Assembly: GCA_018292915.2 (NCBI GenBank)
Contig: JACVVK020000383.1
Span: 562,501-626,500, forward strand
Direction of reading: 5' to 3'
Source of the DNA: Batillaria attramentaria
Taxonomy: Eukaryota; Mollusca; Gastropoda; Batillariidae
DNA: 64,000 nt
Shown: positions 34,033 through 46,561 of the stretch, in pieces
How positions within the stretch are numbered: the first letter of the stretch is position 1
How the letters are laid out: the number at the start of each line of letters is the position of its first letter
Position numbers and translations under genes: made by a program
The notes under the pieces: model-generated
Seen by the model: only the letters and a program-made list of their open reading frames with translations
Told to the model about the DNA's origin: nothing
The model's database searches: none

Positions 34033-35670
34033 CATCTCGGCCGGAGAGGTCGAGAGGAATGGAAAAGAAGTGCACCTTGCATGCAAGATTATTTTCAACG
34101 TGGTGTGGCTAAACTAAGGACGACCCCCTCCCCTACTCCAGACCAAAAACTACAACATATACACTGAGTAAGACCAAAAAATATATCCAGTGGATCTCTG
34201 AAAATAACAAGCTTTTGTGCTTATGGGCCTTTTATAAACTGGATAGTTTCGGAGAAATCCACCTACATTGTTTTTGTGGGGGGGGGGGGGGGTGTTTGTT
34301 TGTTTGTTTGTTTTTGTTTGTTTTGTTTTGTTTTGTTTTTGTTTTTTTCGGCGGACGGACTAATCCAGCACCAACATAAATTAGGTTATACATATCTAAC
34401 ACAGCTGTGCTTTATGATGTAGGCAGATAAACTTTCTTGGAAAGATGGAACGTCAAGTCAGCTAAGTTGATAATGTTGTATGTAATACAAAATGGACCAA
34501 TGAAGAAGGAACGCTCGGCCACGTAAAAAGAAAAAAAGAAAAGCGGAAAAGAAAAAAAAAACAAAAAAAAAAACATATAAACATTTCATGTTTTTTGTGG
34601 CTTGTAGCGGCCTGCATACAACTGAGGTTAAAAAAAAATCATGTCAAACAAACAAGAGCTGCAGCAACAACAACAACAACAACAAAGTGAACAATGAGAA
34701 ATAAATAGATATGTGTATGACTCCGTCAGCCACTTTCAAAAGTTAATATTTTACGTACATTCCTGTGTCCATAACATCTGTGTGTCATTCCTGAAATTTA
34801 AAAAAAAATGTATTAGTTTAGTGATACAAAATACCTTCAATGCTACTTATCTGTTTATTTACTGACTTACCAACTCATTAATTAATTGATTTGTTTGTTC
34901 CTCAGTATAACAAATGTCAGCTCATTCATTCCTTGTTCACACGTCTTCTACCACATACTCCCCGCCCACCACCCCCCTCCCCCTTCCATCCCCATACCAC
35001 CTTTCTCCCTGGTTACTCCGTTATTCGACGGATACATGTTTAAGTCTGTGCCCTATCGGTTCATCTTGATTTTAAAAGCAACCAAAGTAACTTAAGACAG
35101 GTTAGCAGAAAATCATTTCCTGCCAAAACAAATCGGTTATCTTGACATCACGTGCTGCAAAGTTAAAGTAGCGACAGAATCCTCCCGGACACTTTTAGGA
35201 AGAGGAGTGTCGCATCTCATGGTTGATCGATTCAGAACCAAATTTAAAACCGACAAAACCCTTTCAGATAAACAAACATTTAAACCTCAAAGGTTTTCCG
35301 CCTGTGGGCCAAAGATCAAAGCAGTGTTGAATGAAAAGCTTTGTCGTTCCTCATCACTGAAATATCTCGGTAGCGAGCATGTTGTCAGTGATGCGTGTTG
35401 TGGCAAGATGCTCCAGTTTCAACTTCGTTAATGTCTGCTGCTTGTGGTTGTTTTGGCTCGCTGCATGCTTTTAGTAGCGCTCAGTCTAAACGTATTTTAG
35501 TCCAAGGTTTGAGGCAAAGTGCACTGACATTGTTCAGAACACCTACAGTTTCTTAAAAGCATGTGACCAGTGTTATTTTTCAAGTAAATTCAGTACTGCA
35601 AAACAAATATAGATTTATAATTCAGTATTGCAAAACAAATATAGATTTATCAGCGCTGAGAATTTTGCTT

Positions 35671-35873
<203 letters not shown>

Positions 35874-36435
35874 TGACCAGAATGTTGGTAATTCTATTTC
35901 AGAAACGACAGCCCACAGAACTGTATGGTTTCACTCGGGTGACAATGTTATCGTGCCGATCTCCGTTGAACTGGGTAAAGTTAACTCTTGTTACCGGCTT
36001 CAACTTTTACTGAGACAACTTAAACTTAGCCCTGACTTAATTTCTGCCTACGCAAGCAACTCACATACCCGTAACATGCGTCTTGTGGTGTTTGTTGTCA
36101 GCTTAGAAAAGAAAACCTACCTCATTCAATGAAAGTGCCTGCCATCACAGCGCCGCACAGTCGTGGCAAGTGAAGTAGAGACGCGGTTACTTCATGTATT
36201 GAATTGACAACAGCTGCTGTGTCAGGGAGCATGCAGTCACTGAGACGACGCGAACAAAATTCGATTTTTTGAAACCGTGCTTTGAGTCGCACAGGTGTTG
36301 TCATTGACATTACACAAACACACAGGCACAGATACAGCGGACACACACACTGACGTACGCACGTGCGCACACACTCAGTGACCGCGCGCACGCAACAACA
36401 CTGTGATACTGACTGACTTGACACGGCCGCATCCA

Positions 36436-36479
<44 letters not shown>

Positions 36480-36482
36480 GCA

Positions 36483-36514
<32 letters not shown>

Positions 36515-36539
36515 CACACACACACCTGACCGGCTGACT

Positions 36540-36608
<69 letters not shown>
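36436..36608. repeat. (CA)n / (GCAC)n arrays
   Basis: Two CA arrays (36436-36524 with a GCAC core, and 36542-36608) separated by 'ctgaccggctgactct'. Confidence 0.95.
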
Positions 36609-36612
<4 letters not shown>

Positions 36613-37140
36613 TGACTGACACACTGACACCGGCAGTTTGACACTAACGGATTCTAACACTACTGAATCAGTGACGGTCGGATCACTGATTGAGCAGAAA
36701 GGCTGCCTACTGAATTAAGGTAAACGTTTCAGTGACCGGTAGCTGTGACAATAAACTGTAGTTCATAAGACGAAAGGTATCAGCTTTAGTAAAGCGTCTT
36801 ACTGAAAAAAAAAAAAAAAAAGTTCTGAAAAATTTGCGCGCACGCTTGCCGGATCTCTTGTAACCAACCACGGTCGTACTCAGTCAGTTGTACCACTGAA
36901 ATATTGCCGGTCAGTCAATCAGTAGTGCGGCTTCGGTATCACATAGTAATACAGAATCTGATGGTCAGTCACCAAAGACTACAGCATCAGTCATTCTGGT
37001 GGCACAGCGAGATGTTACCAGTTAACAGCTGTCTAATTATTATTCTTACAATTACATCTGTAATCTCCTGCCGCACACGCTGAACTGCCACACCCGGCTA
37101 ATACAATTCAAGGGAAGTAAGTCAGTACAGAATGTCAAAA

Positions 37141-37264
37141 TTCTCCTTGGTGCTGTCCCTTGGCACAAGATGGCTGCGAGGGCAACTTTCTGATTCAAGA
37201 TCACAGTGTTTAGGGCTTGTGTTTGGACTTTGAGGCTTGACTAGAAATTGACTCTGCAAGACAA
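37141..37264 (+). other. MTFMT: Candidate 5' non-coding exon of MTFMT
   Basis: Ends in a strong donor (ACAA|GTAAGT at 37265) about 490 bp before the first coding exon. It contains a short upstream frame (ATG 37170, seven codons, stop 37191-37193). No TATA box is obvious. Exon start is unknown. Confidence 0.4.
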
Positions 37265-37768
37265 GTAAGTTTCAAGGACATTAGGCAATTAGATGTTGCT
37301 ATTTGTGTTCTTTACGCGTAATCAAGGCTGTTTCGATATCTAGATGTAGTGTGGGCTTGATCTGAGAACTCGTCTTTTTACATCAACTTACACAAAATGT
37401 TGTGGGGACTTCATGGAAAGTTACTTTTTACGTGAATAGGCGACAGCTTCACAGAGAAAAGAACAGATCATGTCAGCATGTATTTGTTCTGCAGAGCTGT
37501 TTCTATGCCAGCCTTGGTAAAAGACTAATAAGTGACGTTTTCATTACACTGACTGCATTTGTAGCCAACTGCCTGTGGTTCCTTTTTCTTTTCTTTTTTT
37601 CTTTTTTTTTTCCCTGGGCTAAAATATTTGGCAATCTTAGGTTGAGAGATGTTATTTTCTGCTACTAGGAAGATGTGATGGTCATGTTAGATATTTCAAT
37701 GCTCAGTTAGCATGTTACTTATTCAGTTATTGTGTGTGGTTTGCTGTTTTTCAGATGAACTTTGCAGA

Positions 37769-40433
37769 ATGAGGCTAAGGTTAATTACTTGGCTGCACTG
37801 CAGGCATGGGATTCGAACCCTGACCACCTGCTCCAGACTACACAAACAGAAACCGCCCTTCAACATACTGTTCTTTGGCACTGACGACTTTGCACTTGAA
37901 ACTCTTCGGGCCCTTCAGAGAAACAGGTATGAAGAGACTGATATTTCCTTCCTTCATTTTATGTCATTTTGCTGGTCAGCATTTGCTCATTCATGACATC
38001 ATTATTGAGGCACTGAAAATCATTAAAATTTCCCAGAATCCCTCCAAGTCGTATGACTCAACTGAAACAGTATGCCTTAGTTTTCAGACGGAAACTAGGT
38101 TAAAACTCTTTCACTTTTAGTAACAGGGTATGATTTGCAATTTTTTCTGTCTCAATGCAGTTGTTGGTGCTCTAGTCCACAAGAAAATATAATGATTCAA
38201 ATTGCTTTTTCTTCTTTCTTTTTTTTTCTTTTTTTTTTTAACGTCATGACACCTGTCCTCTTCTCTCTCTTCTTTTCTTCTTCGGCTTTTTTTTTTTTTT
38301 TTTTTTGCTTGGTTTTTTTTTTTTTTTTTTTTGGTCTTCTTTTTGATCATGGTTTTTGTGACTTTGTTGCAAGGCAGGCAACAGAAGCAGAGGGTGGACT
38401 GGTGAACAAACTGCATGTTGTGTCTACATCACAGACGGTATGCTATGTAGTTCTGTACTGAGCCGTTCTGGAAGCAGAGAGAGAGAGAGAGTTTTGTTCT
38501 TTCATGTTGGTGTGTGCATTTTAGTAACTGTTAAATAGAATGTTTGTAACATAACCACAACTTCTGTCACATTCAGATGTCAGTAGTGTGTTTTATGTAC
38601 TGTTATTTATTATTATTGTTAAAACCATGACTACATTCATTTTGTTTTCAGACTTCTGTCGCTGAATTTGCCCAGAAGGAAAATCTGGAATTGCTTGGAT
38701 GGCCGCTGGACATTAACACACTGGACACATACGACATGGGTGTGCTTGTGTCGTTCGGCAGACTGGTGCCGAAGAAAGTCATCAGGAAATTTCCACAGTG
38801 AGTCACTTACCACTCATGCTGAATAAAGAGACTGACAGGTTAGCTACATTTGATGTGTCCTCGACTGACAGGGAAGTTACACAGACAGACTCAGTGAACA
38901 CACCAAAGGAAACATGCTATGTATGTGCGTGGCATCGTGCCTAGGTCCTGACCTGATAGCTCTGTATATTTTTTGCATATTCCTTTTCATGTGTTATTTT
39001 ATCTGTAAGCACTTAGAACTATAATAATAGGTTACACCACTGTATAAGTTATTATTACAGGGTTCGCATTAACTGGCAATTACCAGTAAATTACTGGTTA
39101 TAAAGAGGAAATACTGGAAATTTTTTAGCTGTCAGTCCTGGGGACTGGTTTTATTTTGCTGGGACTGGTTACAGATTTGTGAAAGAAAAATAAAAATGAA
39201 CAGACTGATCGTAAAACGAAAAAAGAAAACCAAAAAAAAAATCTAAGATAAGATAAGATAGATTTATTGCTTCTTAGTTACAATTAAGAAGAATTTGCTT
39301 TGCTCCTCTTGATAATAAAACACAATTGATATACACAAACATACCATAGAAATACATAATTATACACATTCACACACTCAGTCATTGGCTAAAACACAGT
39401 TTAAGGGAATAAGCACTGGCATTGCCTCACATTAAACTATGTTAAACAAGCACTAAGAATAACAGTTAAAATAACAGTTAACACTACTCATATATTGATC
39501 GTTTATACAAATGTTGTGGCCCAGGCTTGACCAGCGGCACTTGCCTTATCTCACTGAATTGTGCTTGCAAATATTTACATCATTATTTGCAGTGCTACCG
39601 GAATTTTTTTTCTTAGGGACTGGTTTTGCTCAGAGTCGCTGAAAAATTGTCAGGGTAGGAGGCGAGGGGACTGGTTTTGAAAAATCCTAGCGCGAACCCT
39701 ATATTATTATTATTATTATGTTAGTAGTGGTTAGCCCCCATTGTTTTGGCATGTGGAATCAGATTACATGTATTTATATTTATATTACATGTATTACATG
39801 TATTTTAATTAATTCCAGGCTTCATTGCTCAGGTTTATTATATTTTTACATCTGTGATATATTTCTGATAATTTTGGATTCTGTTCCAGTGGCATTCTGA
39901 ATGTCCACCCGTCGCTGTTACCACGCTGGAGAGGAGCGTCTCCGATAATCCACACCATTCTTAGCGGGGATACAGAGACTGGAGTCTCTGTCATCAGTAT
40001 ACAACCCAAACAGTGAGTCACTTGGTTACTCTGTAAGTGATGATGACTTGGCCGGATACAGAGGTGGGAGAGGGGATGGGGGGGGAAGGGGGGGACAAAC
40101 AAACAAAGGAGCAAACAAAAAGCATATTGTTTCAGGATTTGTGGCACAAAAATCAAGTTTGACAGGCAGTTACATGTAGTTATTGATGGCTTAACGCTAC
40201 GCCAACTCTACAGACTACTTCGCATGATATTTTGTATATATGTCAGTTTTCACGACTGTTTGTCCAGTGCGTGTTGGGGAGTGGGGGTGGGGCGGGGTGT
40301 CTCCCTCAGGTGACACCATTTTTGAAGGGAAATAATAATGGTAGTCTCCCTTGTCTATCCGGGGATTTTGAGAAATTGTTGGTTGACTGCAAGTGCTTTC
40401 GTGTACTGTGAAACTGAACACCTAATCTATTTG

Positions 40434-40506
<73 letters not shown>

Positions 40507-41207
40507 GTTTGACACTGGCCCCATTTTGAAGCAGATATCCATGCCAGTTCCTGAGAAATCATCCGCACTTGAATTGTCCGAGATCATGGCAAGAAAAGGG
40601 GCAGATATGGTATGTCTCCTTCTCTTTTTTTTCTTCACTCATTTTACACTGCTAATTTTATTTGTTTGGTTTTGATTGATGCCAAAACTTTTGTGTGTAT
40701 GTGTATGTATGCATGAGAGAGAGAGCACAATTACAGTGGACGCCGGATATAAGCAACTCGGATATAAGAAAACTCGGTTATTGCCAACAAATTTTTTTCC
40801 CCCGGCCAAACTCTTCTTTATTATGTATTACAAAAACTCGGATACAAGAAACTCGCTTATAAGAAAACTCGGTTTTAGGAAAGCAAATTTCTTGTCCCGC
40901 TTGATACAAAAACTCGGATATAAGAAACCGAAAGTACATTTCCAAGAAAATTTCACTCATTGTAAGAAACCGAAAGTACATTTCCAAGAAAACTTCACTC
41001 ATTCTAAGAAAACAGGTCAGGTCTGACGTCACTTAGGACAGGCACATGATGGCGCATGATTTTCTTTTCTTGAATTGGTTCTTTACCATTGTGTTCCGTG
41101 CAAAATTGAATGTTGGCAAGAAGAAAAAATACGAGATGCATTTTTGTTGTTCTATTGTTATATGTTGTTTTATTATTATTTTGGTTTTTTTTGCCTGATT
41201 GGGAGCT

Positions 41208-41247
<40 letters not shown>

Positions 41248-41517
41248 GTCTGTCTCTGTCTACAGGGCTCGCGTTAAGGAGAATAAAACTATCAGTATTA
41301 GACTAACTGTTGATCAATTCCTTTCTTTGACAATATACGTGGTCCATCTTTCCTCCATCCCCCTTCCCCCTCCCAACAGAAAAAAAAGCTAAATTGCAGC
41401 TTTTTTCAGCCAAATTAGACACGGAAAGCATCGCATATCATACTCTAATGGGACGAGTGTTTTATAGATCAAAAGTTGATACATGATGCACTTTTAATAT
41501 ATCCTATAAATACAAGG

Positions 41518-41583
<66 letters not shown>

Positions 41584-42682
41584 CTTAGTTCTTTTTTGTT
41601 TGTTTGTTTGGTTGGTTGGTTGGTTGGTTGGTTGGTTTGGTTGGGTTTTTTTTTTCTTTTTGTTTTGTTTTTTCTTACCACATGACCGCCAGCGCTACAG
41701 TTGGGAAGCAAAAACAGTATTTTCATGTTCAAACAAACAAATCTGACATTGAAGGACACAAGCGCACTGGTGTATATTAACTCTACACATATATATTCTG
41801 TGCAGGTCTTTAAGAGAAACCAGATATTTCTTAATTTAATGCAAAACATACACGAACTGAGAAAAAAGAAATGTTTTAAACCTTTTTTTCACTGAACTCG
41901 GTTATAAGAAATATTTTTCAAAATACTTTCTTATATCCGACTTTCAGATATAAGAAAACTCGGATATAAGAAACCAAAAAATTCACCCCCCTCGAGTTTC
42001 TTATAACCGGCGTATACTGTATCACCATTTACACACAAAACAGTCATTGTAAAGTTTTTGCGTAACTTTATTTTGATAGAGAACAAGATGACACTCATAT
42101 TACACTTCCACTGCACTAGTTTTGAAATTGTGCTATGCCCAAATCCCACTATGATGGAGAAAAGGACTTGCCTGTACTGCTGGTAGTGTGTAGAAATATT
42201 CAGGGTTTTTTTGTGGGTTTTTTCTCCCCCAGCTGATGGAGACGTTAGCAGAATGTCCAGGTGTTCTTGAGAAAGCTTGCTCCCAAACAGACCAAGGAGT
42301 AACTTATGGTATGTTTATATGTTGTTTAGTTTTGGTTTGTTTTTGTTTGTTTTGGTTTTGTTTTTGTTGGTTGTTTTTTGTTTGTTTTTTTTGTTTTGTT
42401 GTTGTTGTTGTTGTTGTTTTGTGTTTTTTCCCTTTCATTTGAATACATAAACCTGTATTTCAGGACAACTGTGATGTGTGTCCCTCAGTAACGCCGTTCT
42501 TGCATGTCCAGTTCTTGGCATGCCTCTGGTCTTTTGTCAATTCTGCGTATGAGTCTGAATTATAACCACATCCACACCCACACCCATCCCCACTATACAC
42601 ATACACGCACACACACACACACGCACGTGCACACACACACACACATACACACTCATACACACTGTCACACACATACACACTG

Positions 42683-42720
<38 letters not shown>

Positions 42721-42886
42721 CAAACAACATTTCCCACATAGGTAGACTCAAATGACACAGTGTTTTTTGTGTGTGTGTGTGTGTTTCAGCTCATAAGGTC
42801 TCTGCTTCTATGAGCGTTGTTGACTGGAAACAGCACACCAGCGATCAGGTGTGCCGTCAGTACTTGGCCCTTTCCCACATGGTGAG

Positions 42887-42957
<71 letters not shown>

Positions 42958-44687
42958 CATCTTGCACCTCTACATACACACATGTTCACATCCGTTATCA
43001 TCAGTGATTCTTGATGAATGTAATAACAACGGTTAAGTGATCTGTGGTTACCATGGATGTAATAGTGTTGAAGGGAGACAATTTCCAACATACAGGGTGT
43101 GAGATGAACAAAAACTTCAGAAGTTGCTGCCCTTGTTTCAGGCTTTTGTGCTTTGAGACACTTTTGTGTGGTTATGCTTGGGCATATTTTCTGCCAACAA
43201 TTTTAAAAGATTGTCATACACGTTTTCTCCGTGTCAAGATGCCTCTCAAAACTGAGTGGAATGATCAGCCCGTCAAGCTCCTGAACATGGTAACTGATGT
43301 CAAAGAAGGGTTTGAACCATCCGCCTTGCGAGGAACAAGTTCGGGTCAGGATGGGGCGGCAGGGATGGTGGTGTATGACAGACGTCTCCAAGCCATTTGT
43401 GTCAAGTGTCGGGTATGTTCCACACCCTATCCCCCACCCCCACCCCCACCCCCACCCCCACTACTGTGTGAGACTATGTAAATAATTCTCCATCCGGCAT
43501 CTGTATGTGAGTGTGTCAGTGGTGAACTTTGACATTACTCTTTTCTTAAATAATAATATTGTATAGGCGCTTTACCCAGTTTCTTGAATCAGCTCAAAGC
43601 GCCGCAAACTGAACCCAACACGCACGCTCACGTGAATCACACGCATTCTCTCACACACTGGACATAAACACATTACAATCACGTGTTGCGAAGGGTCAGC
43701 TCAGCTATTTAAATTTCGGAATTTAGAATTGCATAAAATTTATTTTTTGAATTTGGTGGGCTTAACATTTCCAAAGCAGAGGGGTAGGAAGCCGGAGTAC
43801 CCGGAGAGAACCCCCGACAATCAGCCCGAATGAACGGTGCCACATACGAGAAGGAAGAGTTCTTTGCCCCAAGTGGGACTCAAACCCCTGACCTCTCACA
43901 TTGGTGACAAGTCTCTGAACCACTAGACCACCGACCGCCCCCAAATTCCAAATAGGAAAGACAAACAAGGGCTTTCTAAACATTTTGAATGAAAGTGAAG
44001 GTCATTTAGGTCATGATGCTGCTTTCCGCTAGAATCCATTTTTTTAAGGGTTGTTTTGCAAGGGAGAGCACTGCCTACGTGCACCGTTTGATAGACATGA
44101 AAACCTTCAAGATTCTGTGTTGGAGAGTTTTGACGATAGCTGGGCATAGGAGCAGCCTCCATTTACAGCCCTACTGATCTCTAACATATGCTGTTTTTGG
44201 CGGACAGGCACAGTTACAAACCCAGCTTATCAAAAATAGAATTCTCCTCATATAAAACCGTGGTATCGTAGCAGTGTTTTCTTTATTAAATTTTGGGGGA
44301 GCCATGGAGGCCAAACGGCAGAGCGTTGGACTTATAATGCTGGGGTCGTGAGTTCGTATCCCGGTTGGGGCCAAATATTTGTTCTGGCTTTTTCATCGTT
44401 GCGCCCTCTTTGATATCACCCGTATGTGGTGGAAAAGGACGTTAAACCCCCAAACACCCACCCACCCACCCTTTATTAAATTTTGGCGTGTTTTTTTTGT
44501 CTCCTTACAGAGGGGCTGGGCATGCTTTCAGTCCATTGTGCTGAAGAAAACGATGAGCGCAGCGGACTTCCATAACGGTTATCTCTCCAAGGACAAGCAC
44601 AAGGGAGTCCACTTCCAGAGTGCACACAATGGACTGTTTGGGCCAGAGTACTGGGACTTTGTCAGTCGACCAAAAGCAAAATCATGA
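37769..44687 (+). CDS. MTFMT: Mitochondrial methionyl-tRNA formyltransferase (nine coding exons, complete)
   Basis: Coding exons: 37769-37926, 38374-38437, 38652-38797, 39890-40012, 40507-40609, 42233-42308, 42790-42881, 43239-43412, 44511-44687; 1113 nt, 370 residues. All junctions are GT-AG and phase-consistent. The enzyme formylates initiator Met-tRNA in mitochondria using 10-formyl-tetrahydrofolate. The Arg-rich, acid-free first 31 residues look like a mitochondrial presequence. The N-terminal formyltransferase domain starts at I-L-F-F-G-T-D-D-F and holds the signature S-L-L-P-R-W-R-G (131-138). Asn127, His129 and Asp166 align with E. coli Fmt N108, H110 and D146. The C-terminal domain follows from about 225 (including M-P-L-K-T-E-W and L-K-K-T-x-S-A-A-D-F). 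Human MTFMT is 389 residues, so the length fits. Start: the ATG at 37769 is the only in-frame one giving a presequence. AATAAA signals lie at 44690 and 44727. Confidence 0.95.
39058..39700. mobile_element. Inverted-repeat DNA element interrupted by repeat E
   Basis: Left end ACAGGGTTCGCATTAAC and right end CTAGCGCGAACCCT are inverted copies over about 12 bp, and GGGACTGGTTTT motifs recur near both ends. The CAGGG start resembles hAT termini. Repeat E (39241-39476) was inserted inside it. Lies in the MTFMT intron between exons ending 38797 and starting 39890. No transposase. Confidence 0.5.
39241..39476. repeat. Dispersed repeat E, copy 2
   Basis: Near-identical to 4349-4588 ('atagatttattgcttcttag', 'tcacacactcagtcattggc'). 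Few substitutions imply recent spread. Nested in the element at 39058-39700. Confidence 0.7.
40439..40506 (+). repeat. (TG)n forming the MTFMT exon 40507 acceptor
   Basis: About 32 TG units run directly into TAG|G, the 3' splice site of the exon at 40507. There is no conventional pyrimidine tract. Confidence 0.9.
40734..42019. mobile_element. Non-autonomous Tc1/mariner-Tigger-like element
   Basis: The left end CAGTGGACGCCGGATATAAG and right end CTTATAACCGGCGTATACTG form terminal inverted repeats of about 20 bp (2-3 mismatches) flanked by TA on both sides (40732-40733, 42020-42021). Subterminal CTCGGATATAAGAAA motifs recur on both sides, as in Tigger/pogo derivatives. At 1286 bp with no transposase frame it is a deletion derivative, further invaded by (CT)n arrays (41215-41242, 41522-41580). 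It lies in an MTFMT intron. Confidence 0.75.
42598..42719. repeat. (CA)n with CACTGTCA interruptions
   Basis: Interrupted CA array in the MTFMT intron 42309-42789. Confidence 0.9.
42890..42953. repeat. (CA)n beside an MTFMT donor
   Basis: About 32 CA units start 7 bases after the GTGAGT donor at 42882. Confidence 0.95.
43553..43942 (-). mobile_element. SINE family B (minus), in MTFMT intron
   Basis: Full-length reverse copy including the 3' hairpin tail (GGCGCTTTACCC...CAAAGCGCCGC) and the tRNA-like head ending at 43942. The left side carries the AATAATATT terminal repeat. Confidence 0.85.
44297..44470 (+). mobile_element. SINE family A with 16-bp TSD, in MTFMT intron
   Basis: A complete family A copy flanked by CTTTATTAAATTTTGG at 44281-44296 and 44471-44486. 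It ends 40 bp upstream of the last MTFMT exon. Confidence 0.9.
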
Positions 44688-44689
44688 CA

Positions 44690-44732
44690 AATAAAGAAAT
44701 TAAAAATGAAACACTAGTTTGTGGCAAATAAA
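44690..44732 (+). terminator. MTFMT: MTFMT polyadenylation signals
   Basis: AATAAA at 44690-44695, immediately after the stop codon, and AATAAA at 44727-44732. Confidence 0.65.
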
Positions 44733-44766
44733 ACTTTAATTGCTGAGGGGTGTTTGAGAACTGAAG

Positions 44767-45290
<524 letters not shown>

Positions 45291-45311
45291 ACAGAGCATT
45301 ACGGTACACAC

Positions 45312-45600
45312 ATTAGTACACGCGTACCTAAAATAATTATCTGATTGTAGTGTATAAACGACCCTGGTCGACAACAGAAAAAGAACTGGAAAAAAGAAAG
45401 AAAAAAAACAACAACAACAAAATAAAGAGGAAAAAAATACAGAACAGAAGAAATATGGAGAGAGAAAAACAATACTGAATAGCCAGCAAAGAAAAGAAAA
45501 AGAAACAAGAACCAAGAAAGAAAAGAGAAAAGTACACGCGTTCCTAAACATTATCTGATTGTAATGTATAAACGACCCTGGTCGATATTCTATCGGCTAA
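45312..45600. repeat. Direct repeats flanking a purine-rich segment
   Basis: About 58 bp around 45312-45371 recur at 45530-45588 ('gtataaacgaccctggtcga' in both, 'ttatctgattgta' in both). Between them is an A/G-rich tract. Confidence 0.7.
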
Positions 45601-45684
45601 AACCCATTCATGCGTTGCAGCCAACACGCACCAGCTCTAACGCTTTCTGTTCGATCTTTACGCCTGATTGGATCCGCTAAAGAT

Positions 45685-45685
<1 letters not shown>

Positions 45686-45732
<47 letters not shown>

Positions 45733-45853
45733 GAAATGAAATGAATTTTGGTTGTTTGTGAGTTGCTTTTTTCTGTGGAGTGCTTTTTATATTAGGTTTG
45801 AAAGTTTGACCTGTGCACCCTTAAGCTGTTCACTGGCAAACAAATCAGTCAGG

Positions 45854-45917
<64 letters not shown>

Positions 45918-45948
45918 CCGTGTGTGTGTGTGTGTGTGTGTGTGTGCA
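45686..45948. repeat. (CT)n and (GT)n arrays
   Basis: (CT)n at 45686-45730; (GT)n at 45857-45948 with one GCCC interruption. Confidence 0.9.
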
Positions 45949-46420
45949 GGTCTGCGATCATCTCTACAGTACGAGAAATTGCCTCTTTATACCTAGCCAA
46001 GTCTTTCCTTCTTTCCCCCCCGATCAGCGAATAGAATTGAGAGATATTGACCCACACACAGCGCCCGCATAGAAAGGGTGTAAATATTTTCCACCCGTTG
46101 CTAGGCCAGGTTCACAATGTGGACGCGGACACACTGTGTGCCCCGTAAAACAGACCTGTAGAGAAACGTGCTGCAAAAGGGTGAATAGATGTATAGTCCT
46201 TTAAGTCATAGACACCCGCTCCGTCCGCACAGAAAATGTGAAAGCGATCTGCTACACTTCAGTTGCGCAATTCGAACGCAGTTGAGGGGTAGGCGGGGGA
46301 GGGGAGGAGGGTAGGGTAACAGGGTACGGAACATTTATCGAAAGGTAATGAAAGGCATTCATGTTTTACATGGATTTATTTTTCTTGTGCGTTTCCGCGT
46401 TGTCTGTTATCAGTTTGAGC

Positions 46421-46510
46421 CAAATATCTATGCCGGCTTTTTCATCGTTGCTGGCCCGTCTTTGATTTCCTGTATAACAGAAACAACACGCTGTTTTCAA
46501 GGCACAGTCA

Positions 46511-46558
<48 letters not shown>
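46421..46558 (+). repeat. SINE A fragment and (CT)n
   Basis: 46421-46470 matches the body of family A ('tttttcatcgttgc', 'ccgtctttgat'). (CT)n follows at 46515-46558. Confidence 0.6.

Positions 46559-46561
<3 letters not shown>

Noticed and set aside
43044..43238. N-terminal part of a 145-codon frame containing an MTFMT exon
   Set aside because: Sequence before 43239 is intron read-through; the phase-0 acceptor at 43237-43238 and alignment to MTFMT place the exon start at 43239.
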